Assembly (NCBI GenBank): GCA_030043155.1
Contig: JASHYE010000011.1
Span: 1 to 5,905 of the forward strand
Direction: 5' to 3'
Length of the DNA stretch: 5,905 bases
From: Candidatus Acidiferrales bacterium
GTDB lineage: Bacteria; Acidobacteriota; Terriglobia; Acidoferrales; UBA7541
The position numbers and the translations under genes are program-made. The notes under the pieces are model-generated. The model ran no database searches. It was not told where the DNA came from and saw only the letters and a program-made list of their open reading frames with translations. Every line of letters starts with the position of its first letter. Within the stretch, counting starts at the first letter, position 1. This document shows positions 1 through 5,905 of this stretch, piece by piece.

Positions 1-1989
1 GTAGCGCTTCAGGCCGGTATTGTCCTGCGTCATGATTTCGAGTGTGCCATCCGGCTCCATTTCCCAAGTTCCAGGCCCCCAGCCGGGGGAGGAATGAAAG
101 CCATCGAGTACCGGTTGCCCGTCCACAAAAAGACGGAAGCCCTGAGCATACTTATTGGCGTCGAAGAAAACATGATTCCCGTCGGGGGAGAAGGTCAGAT
201 TTTCGTAAACGGGATTGCGCCCGAAGTACGCGAACTTGCCGTCTACGCAGAGACCATATGTGTCTGGGCCAGATGGATTCGCCAAACCGCAGAAGTAAGC
301 CATGTGGCTGCCGTTCCAGAGCTTTTGGCCCTGGTTTCCATTACCGATCCAAGTGTATGCAGTCTGCGGCACGTCATCCTCGAATGCGGTAAAACTGCTG
401 CGCCCCTGCATCAGAAAGGCGTAATGCGCGCCGTCGGGGGAGTAGCTGAATCCCGAAGTTCGCGTCGTCGGGGGGTTACCGGCCAGATTGAGCGGCTGGC
501 CATCGAGAGTCAGTCCGAGTCCGGCGGCCGCGACGTGATCTCCGGTGGGAGCGATCACGGGCTGCTGACCACCGTCCGGAAGTTGCGATTCCTGGTCGCC
601 TATGACGAGATAGTTCCTGCCATTAAACCCCACGTAAACAGGCTTGGAGGAATCCGCCGTAAATCCCAGAAAGCCAATATTTCCGTAATCGAGGCCCCTC
701 TTGCCGTCGACAAAAACGTACATCTTGCCCGTGAGACCAGCGCAGAGTGCGGCGTAGTGTTTTCCGTCTGGACTGAAGTAGATTTGCCCGATTTGACCGC
801 CACCGCCTGTTCTTGGCCTGACGATTTCGCTGCCGGGAACCCGCTGGCCGTTTACGGCGAGGTACCAGGCTTCCTCGAGCACGCCGCCCCGGCCACCATT
901 GGTGACGTAGGCCGCCATGACCGCCATGTTCCCAACAGGTGGGATTGCCAAGACGATTCGAGTGGCGGTCAGCAGCGGTTTGCCGTCAAGGAAGAGCGTT
1001 TGGCCCTGGCCCTGTCGGATGCCGACGGTGTAGAGATGCTTGCTGTCGGCACTCCACTGAGGAGAGCCACCGGGGAGGGGGGAAGGCCTTCCGTCTACAA
1101 TCAGCTGCTGCACGCCGTTGGGTACGGGCGGGTACGAATCGACGAGCATGGCAAAATTGTCGCCGTCAGGGCTCCAGGTCATGCTCTGGGGGTTGAAATC
1201 CCCCAGACGCAGCTCGATTTTGCCATCGAACACGACTCGGATGTAGGTGTCCCCTCCATTGCCTGTAGCCGTCATGGTGTAGAAGAAATGGCGGCTATTG
1301 GGCGAGAAATAAACGTTGCACGTATAGTTCGAGTTGACTTGTGGGCCGCTGCCGACCTGCTTGCCGTCGACCATGACGCTGAATTGTTCGCTGGCAATGC
1401 CGCAATAACCGAAATGGTTGCCATCCGGACTAAATGAAACCGGCTGATACTGATTGGCGGCAAAACTGTCAAACACCGGACCCGCAACGCCGTCATAGAT
1501 GATTTGTTGACGACTGCCGCTGTGCGCGAGCGTCGCCGCATGAACGCCGTGAGGACTCACTTGAAATGAATTGCCCTCTGCGTAGGGGGCGAGAAGTGTT
1601 GCCTCGACCTTGGTTCCTGCAGGCGGCGTGAAGGGACCGTTGAAGTTGACGCCGGCGCCTTGGGAACCGCCTGCGGGCTGTCCTGCGCTTTTGTTCCCGG
1701 CAGACGCGGTCGTTGTTGCGCCGGGCGCACAGGGCGCGGGATTCGCATTGGAGTTGCTTGGCTGCGACGACGGCTTCTTCTTAAAGAGCGAGCCGAGACT
1801 CTTGAGTGCCGCTGCGGGGTTGTTGGCAGATGAGTTCGACGACGGATTCGTCGTGGCTGTCGAGCAGGGTTGAGGTGCCTGCTGTGTTTGTCCCTGAGTT
1901 TGCGCATGGGCGGCGCTACCCAACACTCCCAGCGCCGCAATACTCAGTGAGAGGATTAGGCTTCGGAAGAATGCCGTGCGGTTGTTCAT
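1..1989 (-). CDS. Secreted SPDG/VDGK-repeat beta-propeller protein (3' end beyond window)
   Basis: The frame is open for 663 codons from ATG at 1989 to the left edge, with no stop, so the C-terminus is missing. The start is fixed by a perfect AGGAGG six bases upstream and by a classical signal peptide: basic MNNR, a hydrophobic core at about residues 7-25, and a likely signal peptidase I cut after AHA (27-29). Residues 30-118 form a Q/S/N/P/A-rich linker, interrupted by a basic amphipathic patch (ALKSLGSLFKKK, 61-72). From about 140 on, a unit alternates a (F/W/Y)SPDG-like strand with a (V/L/F)DG(K/Q/R) hairpin. SPDG-like sites lie near 186, 228, 272, 312, 405, 443, 479, 516 and 600; DGK-like sites near 207, 254, 298, 334, 427, 495, 582 and 622. 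This matches the PD40/TolB-type propeller fold of exported acidobacterial proteins. No enzymatic motif is visible. It probably acts outside the cytoplasmic membrane as a binding or scaffold protein. It diverges from the sigma/kinase pair and is a candidate target of it (inference). Gene and export are near certain; exact function is unknown. Confidence 0.9.
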   Translation of the reverse strand, partial: MNNRTAFFRSLILSLSIAALGVLGSAAHAQTQGQTQQAPQPCSTATTNPSSNSSANNPAAALKSLGSLFKKKPSSQPSNSNANPAPCAPGATTTASAGNKSAGQPAGGSQGAGVNFNGPFTPPAGTKVEATLLAPYAEGNSFQVSPHGVHAATLAHSGSRQQIIYDGVAGPVFDSFAANQYQPVSFSPDGNHFGYCGIASEQFSVMVDGKQVGSGPQVNSNYTCNVYFSPNSRHFFYTMTATGNGGDTYIRVVFDGKIELRLGDFNPQSMTWSPDGDNFAMLVDSYPPVPNGVQQLIVDGRPSPLPGGSPQWSADSKHLYTVGIRQGQGQTLFLDGKPLLTATRIVLAIPPVGNMAVMAAYVTNGGRGGVLEEAWYLAVNGQRVPGSEIVRPRTGGGGQIGQIYFSPDGKHYAALCAGLTGKMYVFVDGKRGLDYGNIGFLGFTADSSKPVYVGFNGRNYLVIGDQESQLPDGGQQPVIAPTGDHVAAAGLGLTLDGQPLNLAGNPPTTRTSGFSYSPDGAHYAFLMQGRSSFTAFEDDVPQTAYTWIGNGNQGQKLWNGSHMAYFCGLANPSGPDTYGLCVDGKFAYFGRNPVYENLTFSPDGNHVFFDANKYAQGFRLFVDGQPVLDGFHSSPGWGPGTWEMEPDGTLEIMTQDNTGLKRY

Positions 1990-1995
1990 TTCTAT

Positions 1996-2001
1996 CCTCC
2001 T
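1996..2001 (-). promoter_or_regulatory. Strong ribosome binding site of the secreted propeller gene
   Basis: On the minus strand a perfect AGGAGG stands six bases before the ATG at 1989. It is the only strong Shine-Dalgarno in the window and decides the start of the secreted protein. The two plus-strand genes have poor or no such sites, which suggests much higher translation of the secreted protein. Confidence 0.85.
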
Positions 2002-2008
2002 GAACCGA

Positions 2009-2022
2009 TTGAGAAAGCTCAA
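2009..2022 (-). promoter_or_regulatory. Small inverted repeat in the 5' leader of the propeller gene
   Basis: TTGAG and CTCAA pair perfectly around a four-base loop, seven bases upstream of the AGGAGG. In the minus-strand transcript this could form a short hairpin, or it could be a half-site pair for a DNA-binding protein. Five base pairs is weak and can occur by chance; no function is claimed. Confidence 0.2.
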
Positions 2023-2037
2023 ACGCGCCCTCGCCGG

Positions 2038-2066
2038 TTGCGGGACAATGTGACCAGTGCTAGAGT
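2038..2066 (+). promoter_or_regulatory. Weak sigma-70-like promoter candidate for the sigma/kinase operon
   Basis: TTGCGG (2038-2043) and TAGAGT (2061-2066) are 17 bases apart, matching three and four of six consensus positions. It lies in the divergent gap, about 64 bases before the sigma start codon. It is the best-spaced pair I could find, but the match is poor. The true promoter may be read by another sigma factor, perhaps the encoded one. Confidence 0.2.
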
Positions 2067-2129
2067 TTTGGCAGGGTTCGTTCCTTAGCAAGTCGGCAAA
2101 ACTTACTTTTAACTGCTTGTCACTATGCA

Positions 2130-2738
2130 ATGCGCAAACGGGAAGAAAAAACAGTCACACCGAACGAAAATAATTTGAGCAGACCAGCGTTCGACCTGCC
2201 TGAAGAGACGGGAAGCCCTGGAGCGCGTCGCGCGATCGACGACTTGTTTAGCGCTACCTATGAAGAATTGCGGCGCCTCGCATCGACGATCCGCCGCGGG
2301 GATCCGAGCGCAACGCTGAATCCAACGGCGCTGGTCAACGAAGCGTGGATAAAACTCGCAAAATCCTCCGAGATCGCCGTGAATTCACGCCTTCACTTCA
2401 AACGCATCGCTGCACGGGCCATGCGCCAGCTTTTGGTTGAGGCCGCCCGCCGCCGCAACGCGGAAAAGAGGAACGGCGGAGGGGAAATCACGGTCCTATT
2501 TGACGGTTCGGTTCGCGAAAAGCCCTGCTGTGCCAAGGATGTACTGGCTTTGAACAAGGCGCTCGACACTCTTGAAGAAATGAGCCCGCGCCAAGCCACG
2601 ATGGTCGAGAGCCGTTTTTTTGGCGGACTCGATATTCCGGAAACGGCTGCACTTCTCCAGATTTCAGAAGCTACAGTACTTCGTGATTGGCGCGCCGCCA
2701 AAGCCTGGCTGGCCCGTGAGCTTCGCGAAGCAAGTTAA
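2130..2738 (+). CDS. ECF-type RNA polymerase sigma factor, TIGR02999 / ECF43-like
   Basis: This 202-residue protein would direct RNA polymerase to a specific promoter set. Region 2 spans about 36-110: LFSATYEELRRLA, then PTALVNEAWIKL (65-76), then HFKRIAARAMRQLLVEAARRR (89-109). Region 4 spans about 141-200: LDTLEEMSPRQ, the FFGGLDIPETA turn, then SEATVLRDWRAAKAWLAREL as the recognition helix. The wording LNPTALVNEAW and RDWRAAKAWL is typical of Sig-70_X6 factors of Acidobacteria and Planctomycetes. T66 falls where canonical ECF factors have an acidic residue in region 2.2; in Vibrio EcfP a threonine of this region is phosphorylated by kinase PknT (known biology). No anti-sigma gene is adjacent; instead a Ser/Thr kinase follows 39 bp downstream, so phospho-control is likely (inference). 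ATG 2130 is the first possible start after an in-frame stop at 2061, but it has no Shine-Dalgarno. The first 35 residues lie outside the domain; TTG at 2175 is an alternative start. Confidence 0.93.
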   Translation: MRKREEKTVTPNENNLSRPAFDLPEETGSPGARRAIDDLFSATYEELRRLASTIRRGDPSATLNPTALVNEAWIKLAKSSEIAVNSRLHFKRIAARAMRQLLVEAARRRNAEKRNGGGEITVLFDGSVREKPCCAKDVLALNKALDTLEEMSPRQATMVESRFFGGLDIPETAALLQISEATVLRDWRAAKAWLARELREAS

Positions 2739-2761
2739 CGGCCCGGGTCCTTATCCATCTC

Positions 2762-2766
2762 AGGGG
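2762..2766 (+). promoter_or_regulatory. Weak ribosome binding site of the kinase gene
   Basis: AGGGG is followed by an 11-base spacer to GTG 2778, longer than ideal. The ATGs at 2768 and 2782 are in other frames, so GTG 2778 is the only good start that preserves the N-terminal family motif DRWEKVQSLFHDTARLP. Translation may depend on coupling to the sigma gene that ends at 2738. Confidence 0.4.
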
Positions 2767-2777
2767 TATGGTGCGTC

Positions 2778-5423
2778 GTGGATGGAGATCGCTGGGAAAA
2801 AGTTCAATCGCTTTTTCACGATACCGCAAGGCTTCCCGAATCGGAACGCCTTCCCTACCTGCGTTCCGTCTGCAACGGAGACGAAGCGCTTGTTTCAGAT
2901 GTCCTTACGTTGCTCGATGAAGACGCCCACGGCGCTTCCCTTATCGATCAAGACGTTTCCGAGGTTGCGGACCAGATTTTAGGCGGTTCTCCTCCTTCTC
3001 TTCCCTTCAAGGAATTCGGTCCGTACCGCATCCAGAAAAGACTCGGCGAAGGTGGAATGGGTGTGGTGTATCTGGCCGAACGCAAGGACCTCGGAAGTCT
3101 GGTTGCGATCAAAATTCTGCGCGACGCATGGCTTTCCCCCGCACGCCGCGAGCGTTTCGCCAGCGAGCAACGCACCCTTGCACAGTTGAATCACCCTTCC
3201 ATAGCTCGCCTCTACGATGCCAACACGTCTCCCGACGGCACGCCATTTTTCGTGATGGAGTACGTCGAGGGCGTTCCGCTCACCGACTATTGTCATGATC
3301 ACCACTGCAGCGTGGCGGAGCGCCTGCGGTTGTTTCGTGCCGTTTGTGAAGCCGTTCTGTACGCGCATCAGCGCGGAGTGATCCACCGCGATCTGAAACC
3401 CTCCAATATTCTTGTCAGAGAGGATGGAACGGTCCGCCTGCTTGATTTCGGCATCGCCAAGCATGTTGAGAGTTTTGGCGAGTCCGTGGAGCAGACCGCT
3501 ACGGGCTTGCGTTTGATGACGCCGGCTTACGCCTCGCTCGAACAGATTCGCGGAGAGCGCGTCGGAATTCCCACCGACGTGTATTCACTGGGAGTTATTT
3601 TGTATGAACTGCTTTGCGGGCGCCTTCCGTTTGATCTTTCCGGTTGCACGCCGGCCCAGGCGGAAAAAGTTCTTGCCGAAAGGGAAGCCGAGAAACCCTC
3701 GTCGAGGATGGACCGAATGTCCGCATCGAATGCGGGCCACAAAGGGTCAGTGCCGTTCCGCAAGACAGCTTCTCCCGAGCTCGACGCTCTCTGCCTTACG
3801 GCAATGTGCAAAGATCCGGCGCTCCGATACCAAACTGTCGACGCGCTGATATGTGACATCGATCGCTACCTGAAGGGCGAGCCTCTCGCAGCGCGGCCTG
3901 CAACGGTGACCTATCGCATCCGGAGGTTTTTCTCCCGCAATCAACGCTCCATCGCGTGGTCATTCATGACGTTGCTGGTCGCAGCTATGTCGGCCCTGGC
4001 GGTCATGTTTGCTGTTCGTGGCAGACTCGCTTCTCAGAATACCTTAACGAACTCCCGAATTGCGTCCATTGCCGTGCTGCCTCTTGCCAACGCGTCGGGC
4101 GACCCGGGCCAGGATTATCTCGCCGGCGGCATGACGGAAGCGCTCATCACGGACCTTTCCAAGGTCAGAGCGTTGAAGGTGGTCAGGCGCACGTCTGCGC
4201 TGAATAATCAGACAAATGCTGAGTCTCCGTCAAAAATCGGCCGGGAATTAAATGTTGCAGGCGTCGTTGAAGGTTCGGTAGCCCGCTCCGGTAACAGTGT
4301 TCACGTGAGCCTTGAGCTCATTCGCACTGCTGGCGGAACCGCTATTGGGGCAGAAACCTATGACCGCAATATGGAGGAGTTACAGAGCCTCCAGCGCGAC
4401 TTGGCACGACAAATCATTCGCGAAACCCAGACAACAGTGCCGGCCTCGGAGGAGAAGGAGCTTGCCGATTCTGAAGCAGGGACTCCTGAGGCCCACGATC
4501 TCTACCTGCGCGGGCGGTATTTTTGGAATCAACGCACGCGGGAGGGCCTGCTCAAGTCCGTGGACTATTTTCACCAGGCAACCACCACGGACCCGAACTA
4601 TGCCGAGGCTTACGCCGGCCTCGCGGACGCTTACGTCGAACTGGTTGCGTTCGGCAATCTTGTCCCCGCCGATGGCCTTCCCAAAGCCAAAGCGGCAGCT
4701 TCAAAGGCGATCGCATTGGACAACTCGCTCGCTGAAGCCCATGCCGCGCTGGCGTACAGCCATGCCGCAGAATGGGATTGGGCTGGGTCTGAAGAGGAGT
4801 TTAACCGCGCTCTTGAATTGAATCCCGGATATGTAACCGCACTTTATCAATACGCTTACATTCTTTCCATGATGGGCGAGCGAGAGGAATCGATTTCCCT
4901 CGCTCGGCAGGCCTTGCAACTCGACGCGCTTTCGCCGGTCGTGATGTACCGCGCAGGTCGCGTTTATTTCCACGCGCGCGATTACGCAAGAGCGGCCGCG
5001 GAGTTCCGCCGCATTTTAGAGCTCAATCCGAACGATCCGCTGGGACTCTACGGCCTCGGGCTGGTTTTCAGAGCGCAAGGCAAATTTGACGATGCCATCC
5101 GCTATCTTCAACGAGAGAGTTTCCAACAGGGCTTTGATCTTGCCGCGACCTACGCCGCGGCGGGTCAAGCGGCGGAGGCACGGCGACAACTCACGGGATG
5201 CGTGCTTCGGCTTCAGCAACAGAAACGGTATATCCGTCCCGGCTGGGTTGCCGAAGTTTACGCGAACCTGGGGGATAAGGATGAGGCCATTACCTGGCTC
5301 GAGCGGGGCTACCGTGAGCATGATGACTTTTTAGCCTTGCTGAAAGTCTGGCCTGCCTTCGATGGCTTGCGCTCCGATCCGCGCTTCCAAGCCCTCATCC
5401 GCCGCATGAATTTCCCGTCATAG
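2778..5423 (+). CDS. Transmembrane Ser/Thr protein kinase with TolB-like and TPR C-terminal half
   Basis: 881 residues, complete. Residues 1-70 form the small helical region common before these kinases (RWEKVQSLF, YLRSVCNGDEAL). The Hanks-type kinase domain spans about 82-365: glycine loop GEGGMG (90-95), VAIK lysine K112, likely helix-C E130, HRDLKPSN with D205 and N210, DFG at 223-225, and DVYSLG at 267-272. Catalytic residues are intact, so it should be active; T240, T242 and T248 are candidate activation-loop phosphosites. The APE-type motif reads SLE with L254 where family members usually have SPE. A basic stretch (380-390) precedes one membrane segment (391-413), which argues for kinase inside and C-terminus outside. 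Residues 428-550 are a TolB-like (COG5616) domain starting SIAVLPLANASGD, known beside TPRs in signalling proteins. About six or seven TPR-like repeats cover 589-850 (for example 667-700, 701-734, 735-768) and probably bind a ligand or partner protein. It likely forms an operon with the sigma factor just upstream, its most likely substrate (inference). GTG start. Confidence 0.95.
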   Translation: MDGDRWEKVQSLFHDTARLPESERLPYLRSVCNGDEALVSDVLTLLDEDAHGASLIDQDVSEVADQILGGSPPSLPFKEFGPYRIQKRLGEGGMGVVYLAERKDLGSLVAIKILRDAWLSPARRERFASEQRTLAQLNHPSIARLYDANTSPDGTPFFVMEYVEGVPLTDYCHDHHCSVAERLRLFRAVCEAVLYAHQRGVIHRDLKPSNILVREDGTVRLLDFGIAKHVESFGESVEQTATGLRLMTPAYASLEQIRGERVGIPTDVYSLGVILYELLCGRLPFDLSGCTPAQAEKVLAEREAEKPSSRMDRMSASNAGHKGSVPFRKTASPELDALCLTAMCKDPALRYQTVDALICDIDRYLKGEPLAARPATVTYRIRRFFSRNQRSIAWSFMTLLVAAMSALAVMFAVRGRLASQNTLTNSRIASIAVLPLANASGDPGQDYLAGGMTEALITDLSKVRALKVVRRTSALNNQTNAESPSKIGRELNVAGVVEGSVARSGNSVHVSLELIRTAGGTAIGAETYDRNMEELQSLQRDLARQIIRETQTTVPASEEKELADSEAGTPEAHDLYLRGRYFWNQRTREGLLKSVDYFHQATTTDPNYAEAYAGLADAYVELVAFGNLVPADGLPKAKAAASKAIALDNSLAEAHAALAYSHAAEWDWAGSEEEFNRALELNPGYVTALYQYAYILSMMGEREESISLARQALQLDALSPVVMYRAGRVYFHARDYARAAAEFRRILELNPNDPLGLYGLGLVFRAQGKFDDAIRYLQRESFQQGFDLAATYAAAGQAAEARRQLTGCVLRLQQQKRYIRPGWVAEVYANLGDKDEAITWLERGYREHDDFLALLKVWPAFDGLRSDPRFQALIRRMNFPS

Positions 5424-5714
5424 TCTGCCTTACTGACTGGATTCAGCGCATCAATTCACGCAAAGGTCTCATGCCGCTTCCACGATCTGCGGCATACCTT
5501 CGCCAGCCGTCTCGCTATAAAGGGAGCCAACATTCGCGGATTGCAGGAACTTCTCGGCCACGGAAACGTTCAGATGACCATGCGGTATTCACATCTCATG
5601 CCCGGCCAAACAGCGGAAATTGTCAGTATGCTCGACGCTCACACTGCCACCAAAACTGCCACCACATCCCTGAAGCCAGAAATCACGAAAGCAAAATGCA
5701 CTGCAACTGCATGA
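5424..5714 (+). pseudogene. Tyrosine recombinase (phage-type integrase) C-terminal remnant
   Basis: In the frame ending with TGA at 5712-5714, the translation contains FHDLRHTFASRLA (from 5478), LQELLGHGNVQMTMRYSHL and MP. These are the last catalytic boxes of tyrosine recombinases: Arg II (codon 5490), the following His (5493), the LLGH His (5559) and the nucleophile Tyr (5586) in RYSHL. The Thr/Lys-rich tail is also typical of phage-type integrases. No ATG, GTG or TTG lies in frame before the HDLRH box. The N-terminal arm-binding and core-binding domains and Arg I are absent, so this is a broken gene. Recognisable similarity begins a few codons before 5478; the left boundary is set at the codon after the kinase stop because the frame is open from there. 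The remnant lies 16 bases from the 3' end of tRNA-Lys, the usual place for an integrase of a tRNA-targeting element. Confidence 0.9.
5693..5712 (-). terminator. Possible weak terminator after tRNA-Lys
   Basis: On the minus strand, ATGCA and TGCAT pair around a seven-base loop and are followed by three more T's. It stands 18 bases past the tRNA 3' end, over the last codons of the integrase remnant. The stem is only five pairs, so activity is doubtful; the CTTTTC directly after CCA could also act in 3' end formation. Confidence 0.22.
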
Positions 5715-5730
5715 TTCTTCTGTAGAAAAG

Positions 5731-5806
<76 letters not shown>

Positions 5807-5853
5807 GCAGAAACGCGCAACAGAGCGCTACGCGCTTAGATCGCAAAAAACAA

Positions 5854-5862
5854 ATTCTATCA
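5854..5862 (-). promoter_or_regulatory. Extended -10 promoter of tRNA-Lys
   Basis: The minus strand reads TGATAGAAT: a TG extension plus TAGAAT, five of six matches to TATAAT. No good -35 lies 16-18 bases upstream, which fits an extended -10 promoter. Transcription would start near 5846 and give a leader of about 40 bases before the mature tRNA 5' end at 5806, to be removed by RNase P. Confidence 0.42.
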
Positions 5863-5905
5863 TGGATCGCGTGTTTTCTTTGTTGAAGCTACTCTCCTAC
5901 GCGCT

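Noticed and set aside
94..1437. A 447-codon open frame on the plus strand, antisense to the secreted protein gene
   Set aside because: Its codons are exactly in register with the minus-strand codons, so its stops need TTA, CTA or TCA in the sense gene, which are rare in this codon usage. It ends where the sense gene uses a TCA serine codon. The product has no recognisable domain, and the minus strand has a signal peptide, ribosome site and repeats.
1557..1940. Arg/Pro-rich open frame on the minus strand in another frame
   Set aside because: It lies within the linker of the secreted protein and its arginine-rich, low-complexity product is an out-of-frame shadow of that GC-rich stretch.
2080..2088. 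GGAAC on the minus strand as an ECF-type -35 box for the secreted protein gene
   Set aside because: No matching GTC-type -10 element lies at the usual 16-17 base distance, so the pentamer alone is not enough.
2979..3464. 161-codon minus-strand frame opposite the kinase domain
   Set aside because: It is antisense to the glycine loop and HRD motifs of an unmistakable kinase, with no recognisable domain of its own.
4312..4821. 169-codon plus-strand frame inside the kinase gene
   Set aside because: It overlaps the TolB-like and TPR coding region in another frame; the composition is typical of a frame-shifted shadow.
5471..5725. 84-codon plus-strand frame starting with ATG over the integrase remnant
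   Set aside because: It is in a different frame from the HDLRHTF / LLGH / RYSHL coding sequence, which has no start codon. The product matches nothing known to me.
5862..5905. ATG at 5862 opening a plus-strand frame (MDRVFSLLKLLSYA) to the window edge
   Set aside because: Only 14 codons are visible, no ribosome binding site precedes it, and the ATG overlaps the predicted tRNA-Lys promoter. It could be the start of a divergent gene but cannot be supported here.

Overview
The window looks like a chromosomal segment of an acidobacterium (Acidobacteriota). I infer this from gene content, not from a marker gene. It carries an ECF sigma factor of the Sig-70_X6/TIGR02999 type beside a transmembrane Ser/Thr kinase that ends in a TolB-like domain and TPRs, plus a secreted SPDG/VDGK-repeat propeller protein. 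Codons ending in G or C dominate in a moderately GC-rich sequence.

Layout: (1) 1-1989, minus strand: a secreted protein with a clear signal peptide, a Q/S/N/P-rich linker and about ten propeller-type repeats. Its 3' end lies beyond the left edge. (2) 1990-2129: a 140-bp divergent intergenic region with a strong ribosome binding site for the minus gene and only weak promoter candidates. (3) 2130-2738, plus: the ECF sigma factor. (4) 2778-5423, plus: an 881-residue membrane Ser/Thr kinase, 39 bp after the sigma stop and in the same reading frame. (5) 5424-5714, plus: the C-terminal remnant of a tyrosine recombinase with no start codon. (6) 5731-5806, minus: tRNA-Lys(CUU) with an encoded CCA, with an extended -10 promoter upstream of it. 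(7) 5807-5905: the tRNA leader and promoter, with no gene I can support.

How the parts may work together: sigma factor and kinase form a probable two-gene operon. The sigma factor belongs to a type that is controlled in other bacteria by kinase phosphorylation and not by an anti-sigma factor. It has a threonine (T66) where canonical ECF factors carry an acidic residue in region 2.2. The kinase would hold its catalytic domain in the cytoplasm and its TolB-like/TPR half outside the membrane. A plausible model is an envelope signal sensed by the TPR half, phosphorylation of the sigma factor, and transcription of targets that may include the divergent secreted protein. Only the gene order and motifs are seen directly; the circuit is inference. 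The integrase relic against the 3' end of tRNA-Lys suggests the left side may once have been part of an element integrated at that tRNA.
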